From Allosphingosinicella sp042666435 (GTDB lineage Bacteria > Pseudomonadota > Alphaproteobacteria > Sphingomonadales > Sphingomonadaceae): a stretch of DNA of 64,000 nucleotides. This document shows, piece after piece, positions 17,555 through 27,198 of the stretch. The DNA lies in contig NZ_JBHTDC010000002.1 in NCBI RefSeq assembly GCF_042666435.1, positions 186,001 to 250,000 of the forward strand. Reading direction: 5' to 3'. Under the pieces are notes generated by a model that saw nothing but the letters and a program-made list of their open reading frames with translations, was not told the DNA's origin and made no database searches. Both the position numbers and the translations under genes were made by a program. Position 1 is the first letter of the stretch; the number at the start of each line of letters is the position of its first letter.

Positions 17555-18412
17555 ATGCAGTTCACGCAGCGCCAACGGCCTTTGTGGGGGAGATGGAGGC
17601 CATTGCTGGCCGCGACAGTGGTGGGTCTGCTCCTCGGCTTCCTAGGCCCCTTCGGCTCCTACCCGGCCTACCCGACCGCAACCCGCTACGCATTCTGGCT
17701 GGGGCTGACGGCGGCCGGCGCGGTGGCCTCGGTCGCGGCGGACGCCGTGCTGCCCCTGACGATGCTTCGCGGCGGCGCGATCCGGATCGGAGCCGTCGCA
17801 CTGGTCTCCGCTCTGCCGATGACCTTCGTCGTGGCGTGGACGATGTCGCTCCTTCAGCCGGGCCGCGTCTTCGCGCCCCAGCAGTTGCCGGCCCTGTTCG
17901 CGGCGGTCGCGGCCGTTCAGCTGCTGATCGTTTACGCGACGACAACCACCGCGCCCACGGCCGACGACGCCGAGGCACCCGGCCCTGCGCCGGCTCTCCC
18001 GATATCGGGGAATGAGGCGATCCCTGCCGCCTTTCCGTCCGCTTTGCTCAGCCGACTGCCGGCGGGGATCGGCGGCGACATCATCGCTCTCGAAACGGAG
18101 GATCACTATCTTCGCGTGCATGCCGCCGGAGGGAGCGCCCTGATATTGATGCGGATGGCCGATGCGGTGGCCTTGCTCGACCCGCGGCTGGGAGCGCAGG
18201 TTCATCGCCGCTGGTGGGTCGCCCAGGCCGCGGTCGCGGGCGTGCGGACGGAGGGACAGAAGCTTTCCCTCTGCCTGATCGACAAAAAACTGGTGCCGGT
18301 CGGCAGGACCTTCTCCGCGGCAGCCAAGGCAAGGTTTGCCCATGCCCGGGACATCGGCCCGCCTGGCCAGGCTTCAGCCGCTGGCGAAGGACCTGCTGTC
18401 GGCGGCGCCTAG
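17555..18412 (+). CDS. membrane-bound LytTR transcriptional regulator
   Basis: A 285-residue regulator with four hydrophobic segments in the first half (for example LLAATVVGLLLGFLGPFG and FAAVAAVQLLIVYATTTT) and a C-terminal LytTR DNA-binding domain (GGDIIALETEDHYLRVH to about residue 265, including VHRRWWVAQAAV). Such one-component membrane LytTR proteins couple an envelope signal to direct transcription control without a receiver domain. ATG 17555 has GGGA just upstream. It is divergent from the secreted-protein gene, the likely target; autoregulation is also probable. Confidence 0.85.
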   Translation: MQFTQRQRPLWGRWRPLLAATVVGLLLGFLGPFGSYPAYPTATRYAFWLGLTAAGAVASVAADAVLPLTMLRGGAIRIGAVALVSALPMTFVVAWTMSLLQPGRVFAPQQLPALFAAVAAVQLLIVYATTTTAPTADDAEAPGPAPALPISGNEAIPAAFPSALLSRLPAGIGGDIIALETEDHYLRVHAAGGSALILMRMADAVALLDPRLGAQVHRRWWVAQAAVAGVRTEGQKLSLCLIDKKLVPVGRTFSAAAKARFAHARDIGPPGQASAAGEGPAVGGA

Positions 18413-18432
18413 GGTCCCCGCTCAAGTCCCCC

Positions 18433-18461
18433 TTGTGAGCGCTCCCTCCTTCCCCTATAGC
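18433..18461 (+). promoter_or_regulatory. putative sigma-70 promoter of rpsA
   Basis: TTGTGA at 18433-18438 and TATAGC at 18456-18461 are separated by 17 bp, a good match to -35/-10 spacing. It would start transcription near 18468, leaving a leader of about 225 nt before rpsA. Because foreign-looking genes separate cmk and rpsA here, rpsA needs its own promoter. Confidence 0.45.
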
Positions 18462-18693
18462 GCGCGCCGTCCGGCGGGCGGCTTGTGCTCGCGGAAAGCC
18501 TTGAGGCTCGCGCGCAAGGGACGGCATCGCCGTTCTCCCGGCGCGCCTTTTTGCTTTTCGCGCAAGTCCGTCCAGGGGGCGCCGTTTCGGCATGGGGCCG
18601 GGGCGGCATACAAGGTCAGCAAAGACCGCTTGAAGGCTTGAGGCGCAGCGCCCGGCCGGCGGCCCACCTGATGTTTTGAAGGCACACCACTTT

Positions 18694-20403
<1,710 letters not shown>

Positions 20404-20450
20404 ACGACTGATGGCGCCTGCTGGAACGCCAAATCCAGCCAGTGGAAGAG

Positions 20451-20488
20451 GGCCTCGGTTCGACCGCGCGTCGAGCCGAGGCCTTTTT
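20451..20488 (+). terminator. rho-independent terminator of rpsA
   Basis: A 14-bp stem formed by 20451-20464 and 20470-20483 (one G-T pair) with a five-base loop, ending in GGCC and followed by five T. This is a strong intrinsic terminator directly after rpsA. Confidence 0.92.
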
Positions 20489-20514
20489 GCTGTCGTTACG
20501 CCTCCGTTTATATT
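20487..20514 (+). promoter_or_regulatory. putative promoter of ihfB
   Basis: TTGCTG at 20487-20492 and TATATT at 20509-20514 with 16-bp spacing follow immediately on the rpsA terminator. The -10 is a good match, the -35 a fair one. It would give ihfB its own transcript with a leader of about 110 nt. Confidence 0.4.
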
Positions 20515-20631
20515 GCGTTTCGCCTGAATTGATGCGATTAATCTGCATCAAGCGTGGCGGTGGGGCGGCCTACGCGTTCGCTATTTCGTCCGGCCCGAAC
20601 CGGAAGCCTGCAATTTAAGGAGGCCTAGGCC

Positions 20632-20910
20632 TTGATACGATCCGAGCTTGTGCAGAAGCTGTGCGAGGACCATCCCGACCTTACCGTCCGGGAGATCGAG
20701 CGCGTCGCGACCGCATTCTTCGATTCGATCATCGACCAGCTGCAGAAGGGCGGCCGCGTCGAGTTGCGCGGATTCGGGGCCTTCTCCACGCGCGACCGCG
20801 ACGCCCGCAAGGGCCGCAACCCGCGCACCGGCGATGCTGTCGACGTCGCCGCCAAGCGCGTTCCCTATTTCAAGCCGGGCAAGGAAATGCGCGAGCGGCT
20901 GAACGTCTGA
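20632..20910 (+). CDS. ihfB: integration host factor beta subunit
   Basis: A 92-residue DNA-bending protein of the HU/IHF family. The family arm motif is GRNPRTGDAVDVAAKRVPYFKPG, preceded by RVELRGFGAFSTR. It pairs with IHF-alpha to bend DNA in replication, recombination and transcription. The start is a TTG at 20632, set by a strong AAGGAGG at 20617-20623 with 8-nt spacing; the resulting N-terminus MIRSELVQKL fits the family. It lies downstream of rpsA as in many Proteobacteria. Confidence 0.96.
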   Translation: MIRSELVQKLCEDHPDLTVREIERVATAFFDSIIDQLQKGGRVELRGFGAFSTRDRDARKGRNPRTGDAVDVAAKRVPYFKPGKEMRERLNV

Positions 20911-20974
20911 ACGTCCGCCTTCCGGCCATTTCGACTATCGCGCCGGCCGCAAATGGCGCTATCGCCTTGTCCGT

Positions 20975-21061
20975 GCGGACGTGGCGGAACCGGTAGACGC
21001 TGGAGACTTAAAATCTTCTGCCCCTCGGGGCGTGCGGGTTCGAGTCCCGCCGTCCGCACCA
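20975..21061 (+). tRNA. tRNA-Leu (UAA anticodon)
   Basis: An 87-nt class II tRNA beginning GCGGACGTGGCGGAAC and ending CGTCCGC plus encoded ACCA. The anticodon loop CTTAAAA gives anticodon TAA, and a long variable arm (GCCCCTCGGGGC) marks it as leucine type. The acceptor stem GCGGACG/CGTCCGC is perfect. Confidence 0.97.
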
Positions 21062-21093
21062 GCCCCTTCGGGCGATCCGGCTTCGATTGATCC

Positions 21094-21426
21094 TCAGCCA
21101 GTTCTGAGCGACGGCTCGACCGAAACCGCCGTCCATTCGCAGCGGCTGAGGCTGATCGGATCGAGGAACATTCCGCCCATGCGGCCGGCGAGCTGCCAGC
21201 GCACCTGGGCGCGGACCGGACCGATGCCGGGCACCTCCAGCGCGACATAGCTCCCGATCTGAACCGGATCGCCGCATTCCGCCATGAAACCACATTGCGA
21301 TACGTCGCGTATCCGCACTTCTACGCTGTAGCGGCTGCCATGACGCATCTGAGCCGTGGACAGGATTTCGGTCCGCTTGTCACGGCGCTCGCGATAATGG
21401 CTCGGCGATCCGCGGTCGGACGTCAT
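21094..21426 (-). CDS. PilZ domain protein
   Basis: A 110-residue single-domain protein. The c-di-GMP-binding pattern is visible: an N-terminal RERRDKR arginine motif and, about 25 residues later, DVSQCG (D-x-S-x-x-G), followed by beta strands VALEVPGIGPVRAQVRW. PilZ proteins bind cyclic di-GMP and switch motility or polysaccharide production. Alphaproteobacteria carry many stand-alone PilZ proteins; the partner of this one is unknown. Transcribed towards tRNA-Leu. Confidence 0.85.
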   Translation of the reverse strand: MTSDRGSPSHYRERRDKRTEILSTAQMRHGSRYSVEVRIRDVSQCGFMAECGDPVQIGSYVALEVPGIGPVRAQVRWQLAGRMGGMFLDPISLSRCEWTAVSVEPSLRTG

Positions 21427-21550
21427 CTCCAGGCTCCCAACTATTCCGTTCCGCTACACCCGTACTGGTGAAGGCGGAGTAAACGGACGTGCGGCGGAGG
21501 CGGCATTTAGCGCTGCAATTCCTCCCCCCGGTGGGTTATCGGTCGAGGCG

Positions 21551-23002
21551 ATGGCGATTCACCCCATTCTGTCCCGCGCCCTGGCCATCGCCGCGCTGCT
21601 TTGCGGCGCGGGTTGCTCCGAGCCGGAGAGCGGACCGATCACGGTCAGCGCGATCGGCGAGCCTCCCGCGCTCGTGAATCCCAATCTCGAAACGCTCGGC
21701 CCTCCGGCGAGTTTTCTGGCCGAAGCCGCGGCGCAGGGGCTGGTCCAGTTCGATGCCGGAGGCCAGGTGCAGCCGGCGCTGGCGCAGAGCTGGATCGTCT
21801 CCGACGACGGCCTGCGCTATACGTTCCGGCTGGGACGGGCGGAATGGGCGAACGGCGAACGCGTCACGGCGGAACAGGTGACCGCGCGGCTCCAGGCGGC
21901 GGTGAGCGGCGCCAGCCGCAACGACCTGAAACCCTTGCTGGGTGTGATCGACGAGATCGAGGCGATGACCGACGACGTGCTGGAGATCAGCCTCAAATCG
22001 CCCCGCCCGAACTTCCTCCAATTGCTCGCCCAGCCGGAAATGGGCGTGCTCCGGGACGGCGGGGGCACTGGTCCCTTTCACGCCACGCCGCGAGAGGACG
22101 GTATCTTCCTCAGCCAGCACAGGCCTGACGAGGAAGAGGTCGGCGCGGAGCCCCATGGTCCGCCCGTACTTCTTCGCGGCGAGCCGGCGGCGATGGCGGT
22201 CGCGCGCTTCGATCAGGGCCTCGCCGATTTCGTCACCGGCGGCACGCTCGGCGATCTCCCGATAGCGCGCGCCGCCGAGCCCGGCGCGGCCCTTCGCTTC
22301 GACCCCGTCGCCGGACTGTTCGGACTCGCCTTCCTGCGCGACGGGGGCGTGCTGGGCGACCCCGCCGTCCGCCGCGCGCTCAGCATGGCGGTCGATCGCG
22401 CCGCTTTGGTGGCCGCGCTCGAAATCCCCGAACTCCAGCCCCGCGCCTCGCTGCTGCCGCCGTCGATCGACGAACTGCCGCGGCCGGCGCAGCCCGACTG
22501 GGCCGAGAGTCCGTTGCCGATGCGGCGCGAGCAGGCGGCCCAGGCCATCGAAGAGGTCTCCGGGGACGAACCCCTCGTCGTCCGCGTCGCCATGCCCGAC
22601 GAGCCCGGCTATCGCCTGGTCTTCGCCCATTTGCGCCGGGACTGGCGGGCGATCGGCGTCCAGGCCGAGCGGGTCGGCCCGAACCAGCGCGCCGATCTCC
22701 GCCTCGTCGACGCGGTCGCGCCGGCGACGCTCGCCAGCTGGTATCTGCGCTTCATCTGCGATGCCGGCGCCGTCTGCGGCGAGGATGTCCGTTCCCGGCT
22801 GGCGGCGGCGCGAACCGCGGCTTCCGCCGTCGAGCGGCGCATTCACCTGGCTGGCGTGGATCGCCTGCTGACCGACATGACCGCCTTCATTCCGCTCGCC
22901 GCGCCGGTGCGCTGGTCGCTGGTCTCGCCGCGCGTCACCGGCTTCCAGCCCAATCCGTTCGGCCGCCACACCCCGGCCACGCTGGTTGCACCGGAAGGCT
23001 GA
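21551..23002 (+). CDS. ABC transporter solute-binding lipoprotein, peptide (SBP_bac_5) family
   Basis: A 483-residue protein with a lipoprotein signal ending at a cysteine (LAIAALLCGAGC, Cys22) followed by the extracellular-solute-binding family 5 pattern: LVQFDAGGQVQPALAQSW, VSDDGLRYTFRLGRAEWANG and later DPAVRRALSMAVDRAAL. The family delivers oligopeptides or nickel to an ABC importer. No permease or ATPase gene is next to it, so it may work with a distant transporter or as a chaperone-like lipoprotein. The DUF4112 gene follows after 30 bp. Confidence 0.85.
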   Translation: MAIHPILSRALAIAALLCGAGCSEPESGPITVSAIGEPPALVNPNLETLGPPASFLAEAAAQGLVQFDAGGQVQPALAQSWIVSDDGLRYTFRLGRAEWANGERVTAEQVTARLQAAVSGASRNDLKPLLGVIDEIEAMTDDVLEISLKSPRPNFLQLLAQPEMGVLRDGGGTGPFHATPREDGIFLSQHRPDEEEVGAEPHGPPVLLRGEPAAMAVARFDQGLADFVTGGTLGDLPIARAAEPGAALRFDPVAGLFGLAFLRDGGVLGDPAVRRALSMAVDRAALVAALEIPELQPRASLLPPSIDELPRPAQPDWAESPLPMRREQAAQAIEEVSGDEPLVVRVAMPDEPGYRLVFAHLRRDWRAIGVQAERVGPNQRADLRLVDAVAPATLASWYLRFICDAGAVCGEDVRSRLAAARTAASAVERRIHLAGVDRLLTDMTAFIPLAAPVRWSLVSPRVTGFQPNPFGRHTPATLVAPEG

Positions 23003-23032
23003 GCCACCCAGTCAGGGCAGAAGGAGTAAGCC

Positions 23033-23482
23033 GTGCCGACACCGCAGGAACAGTTCGAAGCGATCGCCAGCCAATTGCCGATCGGCCGCGATCCGGCCTC
23101 GGTGCGGCGGCGGCTGGAAGCGATGGAGGGTGTGCTCGAACGATTGTTCGTCATCCCCGGAATCAATCGCCCGATCGGCCTCGATTCGATCGTCGGGCTG
23201 ATCCCGGTGATCGGCGACATCGTCACCGCTTCGATGGGCGCGTGGCTGGTATGGGAGGCGCGCAACCTCGGCATGTCCAAATTCGACCTCGCCCGGATGG
23301 CCGGCAATATCGGCGTGGACACGCTGGTCGGCGCGGTGCCGCTGGTCGGCGATCTTTTCGACTTCGCCTTCCGGTCGAACACGCGGAACCTCAAGATCGT
23401 CAAGCGTTACCTCGACAAGCACCATCCCTCGACCATGACGGTCGAGGGAGAAACGGTGGCGCGGCCGAATTCCGGACGGTAA
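23033..23482 (+). CDS. DUF4112 domain protein
   Basis: A 149-residue protein starting at GTG 23033 with AAGGAGT at 23021-23027. Two hydrophobic hairpins carry the repeated pattern GLIPVIGDIVTASMGAW and GAVPLVGDLFDFAF, the hallmark of DUF4112. The family is small, membrane-associated and of unknown function. It probably shares a transcript with the upstream solute-binding protein. Confidence 0.88.
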   Translation: MPTPQEQFEAIASQLPIGRDPASVRRRLEAMEGVLERLFVIPGINRPIGLDSIVGLIPVIGDIVTASMGAWLVWEARNLGMSKFDLARMAGNIGVDTLVGAVPLVGDLFDFAFRSNTRNLKIVKRYLDKHHPSTMTVEGETVARPNSGR

Positions 23483-23484
23483 CC

Positions 23485-23552
23485 GTCATTCCAGCGAAAG
23501 CTGGAATCTCGTTGCCTTAAGGAAGTGAGAATCCAGCGTTCGCTGGAATGAC
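23485..23552. repeat. REPIN-like inverted repeat, variant with A-T stem
   Basis: Left arm contains ATTCCAGCGAAAGCTGGAAT; right arm is its near inverse, ending CGCTGGAATGAC. Same architecture and GCGAAAGC tip as the copies at 3357, 27103, 36543 and 37260, but with compensating stem changes. It lies between the convergent DUF4112 and prolyl oligopeptidase genes. Confidence 0.75.
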
Positions 23553-23575
23553 GAGTGCAGGCCGGAACAACCCGC

Positions 23576-25690
23576 TCACTCCCCTTCGACCAGCGCCTTG
23601 TTGAGGAACGTCGTCAGCAGGGCCGCCCGCTTGGCATCCTCGGCATGGTCCGCGCCGACCGAATGGCCGCCTTCCAGATATTCGTGGAAATAGACTTTGT
23701 TGCCATATTCCTCGAAGCGGGCCGCCATCTTTCGGGCATGACCGGGGTGGACGCGGTCGTCGAGGGTCGAGGAATAAAAGAAGACCGGCGGGTAATCGAC
23801 GCCCCTGGCGATGTTCTGATAGGGTGAATATTCGGAGATAAACGCCCAATCCTCCGGCTTGTCCGGATCGCCATATTCGCCCATCCAGGACGCGCCGGCG
23901 AGCAGCTGCGCGTAGCGCTTCATGTCGCCGAGCGGCGAGCCCGAGATCACCGCGCCATACAGATCAGGGCGCTGGTTGATCGCCGCGCCGACCAGGACAC
24001 CGCCATTGGATCGGCCGGAAATCGCGATCTTCCCCTTCGGGCTGACGCCGGTGCTGACGAGGTGCTCGGCGACCGCGTGGAGGTCGTCGAAGCTCTTCTG
24101 CCGGTTCTCGCGCAGCGCCGCCTCGTGCCAGGCCGGGCCATATTCGCCGCCGCCGCGGATGTTGGCGAGGACATAGGCCTTGCCTTCCTCGACCCAGAAC
24201 AGGCCGAGCGGGCCAGCGCGATAGGGCTGGCCGGTCAGATAGGTCGGCGTCTGCGCGGCGCGGAAGCCGCCATAGGCATGGATCAAAGCGGGCACCGGAT
24301 CCTCGCTGTCACTCTTCCTCCGGACGAGGAAATAGGGAATGCGGGTGCCGTCCTTCGACGTCGCGAAACGCTGTTCGACGGTGAACAGGTCAGCGTCGAA
24401 CTTCGCCGGCAGGCTCTGCACCACCCGCGGCGCGGCGTCGGCGGTGACGGCGTACAATGTCGGCGGGTTGAGCATGCCCTCGACCGTCGCGAAGGCCATG
24501 TCGGCCTCTCCGGCCGTGTCGAGCAGATGGATGGTGCTGTTGGCTTCCAGCGGAATTGCCTTGCTCGTCCAGGCGTCATCGTCGCCGACCGCGAGCGCGA
24601 AGAGCTTGCCGGAGACGTCGTCCAGCGCCTTCACCCACAGGAAGTTGTCGGAAGCAGCGACCTCCTCGATCGCCTGGCTCTTCCTCGGCGCCATCACCAG
24701 CTCCGGCGCCGCGGGGCGGCCGGCGGCGATGTCGGCCAGCGGGTAAGCGACGATCGCGCCGGCGGGCAGGGCCTCTCCCCCCACGACCGCCAGCGGAGAA
24801 TTGAGGCTGGCGATCAGCCTGCCCTGGAAGACGTCCCGGAAGTCGGCATCGTCGGGCAGCGGCGTCCGGACGAGCTTGTCCGGCCCGGCGTAGAGCCATA
24901 ATTCGCCGGTCCAGAAGGTCTTGCCCTTGTTGACGAAGGACCAGCGCGTGTCGCCGTCCATCACCATGAAGGGCGACACGCTGACATCGGTCTTCGCCCC
25001 TTCGGCGACGGTCGTCGCCTGAGCCAGCGGGGTCCCCCGCTTCCAAAGCTTGGCGACGCGCCCATAGCCCGACGTGGTAAGGGAATCGGGGCCGTAATCG
25101 GTGACGACGAGCAGATTGTTCTCGTCGACCCAGGCGACATTGCTCTTGGCCGCCGGAAGGGCGAAGCCGCCCTCGACGAATTGTCCGGTGGCGATGTCGA
25201 ACTCGCGCACCACGTCGGCGTCGGTGCCGCCCGGGCTCAAGGAGACGAGGCAGCGAGCATATTCGGGCGCGAGGCAGTTGGCGCCGTGCCAAACCCAGCT
25301 CTCGCCCTCCTTCTTCCCCAGCGCATCGACGTCGATCAGCACCCGCCATTCGGGTTTTCCGGCGGCGTAGGATTCGAGCGAGGCGATCCGCCACAGCCCG
25401 CGCGGATTCTGCGCGTCGCGCCAGAGATTGGTGACCTTGTCCCCGAGCACGTCCTCGGGCGCGGCGATCTGCTGCTCGTCGTCGAGGATAGCCTTGGCCC
25501 GCGTCCGATACTCCTCGTAACCGGGCATCGTGGTGAGGACCGCCTCGGTCTCGGCATTCCATTCCTTCACCTGCGTCAGCGCCCGCTCGCTTTGTATCTC
25601 CTCCAACCAGAGATAGGGATCGTCGGCCATTGCGGGCGCGGCGACGGCGGTGAGGAGCAAGGCGGCGACAGGAACGATCGATCGGAACAA
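23576..25690 (-). CDS. prolyl oligopeptidase family serine peptidase (S9A)
   Basis: A 704-residue exported peptidase. The N-terminal signal (LFRSIVPVAALLLTAVAAPAMA) is followed by the DPYLWLEEIQSERA motif that opens S9A enzymes, a beta-propeller region, and a C-terminal alpha/beta hydrolase with nucleophile Ser561 in GRSNGG, Asp in STLDDRVHPGH and His in GGHSVGA. It cleaves short proline-containing peptides. Start is taken as TTG 25690 because GGAG lies 7 nt upstream and the signal peptide begins there; an ATG at 25750 would add 20 residues not expected for the family. Confidence 0.92.
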   Translation of the reverse strand: MFRSIVPVAALLLTAVAAPAMADDPYLWLEEIQSERALTQVKEWNAETEAVLTTMPGYEEYRTRAKAILDDEQQIAAPEDVLGDKVTNLWRDAQNPRGLWRIASLESYAAGKPEWRVLIDVDALGKKEGESWVWHGANCLAPEYARCLVSLSPGGTDADVVREFDIATGQFVEGGFALPAAKSNVAWVDENNLLVVTDYGPDSLTTSGYGRVAKLWKRGTPLAQATTVAEGAKTDVSVSPFMVMDGDTRWSFVNKGKTFWTGELWLYAGPDKLVRTPLPDDADFRDVFQGRLIASLNSPLAVVGGEALPAGAIVAYPLADIAAGRPAAPELVMAPRKSQAIEEVAASDNFLWVKALDDVSGKLFALAVGDDDAWTSKAIPLEANSTIHLLDTAGEADMAFATVEGMLNPPTLYAVTADAAPRVVQSLPAKFDADLFTVEQRFATSKDGTRIPYFLVRRKSDSEDPVPALIHAYGGFRAAQTPTYLTGQPYRAGPLGLFWVEEGKAYVLANIRGGGEYGPAWHEAALRENRQKSFDDLHAVAEHLVSTGVSPKGKIAISGRSNGGVLVGAAINQRPDLYGAVISGSPLGDMKRYAQLLAGASWMGEYGDPDKPEDWAFISEYSPYQNIARGVDYPPVFFYSSTLDDRVHPGHARKMAARFEEYGNKVYFHEYLEGGHSVGADHAEDAKRAALLTTFLNKALVEGE

Positions 25691-25749
25691 GGCACATCTC
25701 CGAATTTTTCGGTGTGGCGGAAGGCTAGAGGCTGAAAACCCGCCTGTCA

Positions 25750-27099
25750 CTATCGGGAAACACGCAGCGCCGCCTCGAATGCCCGCGCCTTCGCCCGGAT
25801 TTCGTCCAGGGCCGGCCCGGCCAGCTCCACCTCGGCCTGCTCTTCGAGCAGCTTCGCTTCCCGTGCGAGCAAGGCGCGGCGCTCCGGCAGCTCACAACCA
25901 TCTATCGCCGCGAGCAGCACGTCGATGAAGACCTTGGCGGCAAGCGGGCTAGTCGCGGCGGACGGGCGGATGCCGCCGAAGCCGCGCGCGACGAAATGCG
26001 AAAAGTCGTCGTCGAGCGGCCGTACCCGCATCGCGTCATAATCCTCCTGCTCGGGACCGCGGCAGAGGTTGCGGCCGGCGAGGCTGGCGGTCGCGGCGCC
26101 GATCCAGTGGAGGCTGGTGATGGCGGTGAACGCGTCGTTGATCGCCGGCGACAGGGCTCTGAGCGCGATCTCGACCAGTTCGTCGATCAGATATTCCAGA
26201 TCCTGCGTCGGCGTCCGCGCCGCGCCCACCGCGAAGGCGCCGCGCAGTTCCGCGCTCAACTCGCCATCGGGATCGGCGCCCGCAACCTCCAGCAGGGTCA
26301 TTGGCGGATGGATGAAATCGCCGGTGCGCACCTTTAGGCTGATGGTCGCGCCCACGGCCCGGGCCAGGTCGTCCAGCCTGTCGAAGTCGATGATCTCGAC
26401 ATACCCTGTAACCGCCGCCGTCACCGTCACGCCGCCCGCGCTCCTGGACGGCGCGCGGGCGCCGTCCACCTTGGGAAAACGATCGTCGATGTCCCTCAGC
26501 AGCCGCCGGCCTATCCCCGCCAGCACGCTGTTGATGCGGATGCTCGCCGGGATGTGGTGGAGGAAATAGACCAAAACGGCCACTGAAAGCAGCAGCAATG
26601 CGACCGCGATCAGCAACGAGATTTGCGGGACGAAGCCCGGCAGGTAGGTCGCGGCGGCGTCCTCGGCGGTCGCCGGCACCTCGTCTTCGGCGCGCACCAC
26701 CCGCAGCACCATCAGGCCGTAAACGAACGTGGCAACGAAGACTCCGAGCGAAAACTGATTGCCCCGATCGGTCATGAAGTTGGTGAGGAGGCGCGGCCCA
26801 TAGGTGCCGGACGCGTAGACGACCGCCGCGATGGTGATGGCGAAGACGGTCGAGGCAACCCCGATCATCGAGCTTGAAATCACCGTCAGCAAGCTGCGCG
26901 CGCCGTCCGGGCGGCTCGCCTGCACCCAGCCGAGATCGGTCAGCCATTGGGCGCCGCCGTTGCGGTCGATGAAGATGGTGACGAAGGAGAGGACCAGCGC
27001 CGCCAGGGTCAGCAGAGTCGGGATGAACCAGTAGCTGGCGTTGAGGCTCAGCCAGAATTTGCGAAGGCTGGTCTGCACCCGCCTCAGTCCCGCACCCAA
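25750..27099 (-). CDS. DUF2254 membrane protein
   Basis: A 449-residue protein with about four membrane segments in the first 200 residues (FIPTLLTLAALVLSFVTIFI, SLLIAVALLLLSVAVLVYFL) and a soluble C-terminal half (TGYVEIIDFDRLDDLARAVG, RALSPAINDAFTAI). This layout matches DUF2254, a predicted membrane protein family of unknown role. Start is a TTG at 27099; a GTG at 27078 is equally possible. A REPIN-like repeat abuts the 5' end. Confidence 0.87.
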   Translation of the reverse strand: MGAGLRRVQTSLRKFWLSLNASYWFIPTLLTLAALVLSFVTIFIDRNGGAQWLTDLGWVQASRPDGARSLLTVISSSMIGVASTVFAITIAAVVYASGTYGPRLLTNFMTDRGNQFSLGVFVATFVYGLMVLRVVRAEDEVPATAEDAAATYLPGFVPQISLLIAVALLLLSVAVLVYFLHHIPASIRINSVLAGIGRRLLRDIDDRFPKVDGARAPSRSAGGVTVTAAVTGYVEIIDFDRLDDLARAVGATISLKVRTGDFIHPPMTLLEVAGADPDGELSAELRGAFAVGAARTPTQDLEYLIDELVEIALRALSPAINDAFTAITSLHWIGAATASLAGRNLCRGPEQEDYDAMRVRPLDDDFSHFVARGFGGIRPSAATSPLAAKVFIDVLLAAIDGCELPERRALLAREAKLLEEQAEVELAGPALDEIRAKARAFEAALRVSR

Positions 27100-27102
27100 T
27101 AT

Positions 27103-27166
27103 GTTCCCCGACGAAAGCCGGGGCCCAGAGCGGGCGCTGGACTGAACCCCGGCTTTCGCCGGGCAA
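27103..27166. repeat. REPIN-like inverted repeat, copy 2
   Basis: Left arm GTTCCCCGACGAAAGCCGGG, right arm CCCCGGCTTTCGCCGGGCAAC read backwards. Fills most of the 99-bp gap between the DUF2254 5' end and the nadA 3' end. Confidence 0.75.
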
Positions 27167-27198
27167 CGCTGAGCAGGTTGCGCCCGGACACCGCCAAC

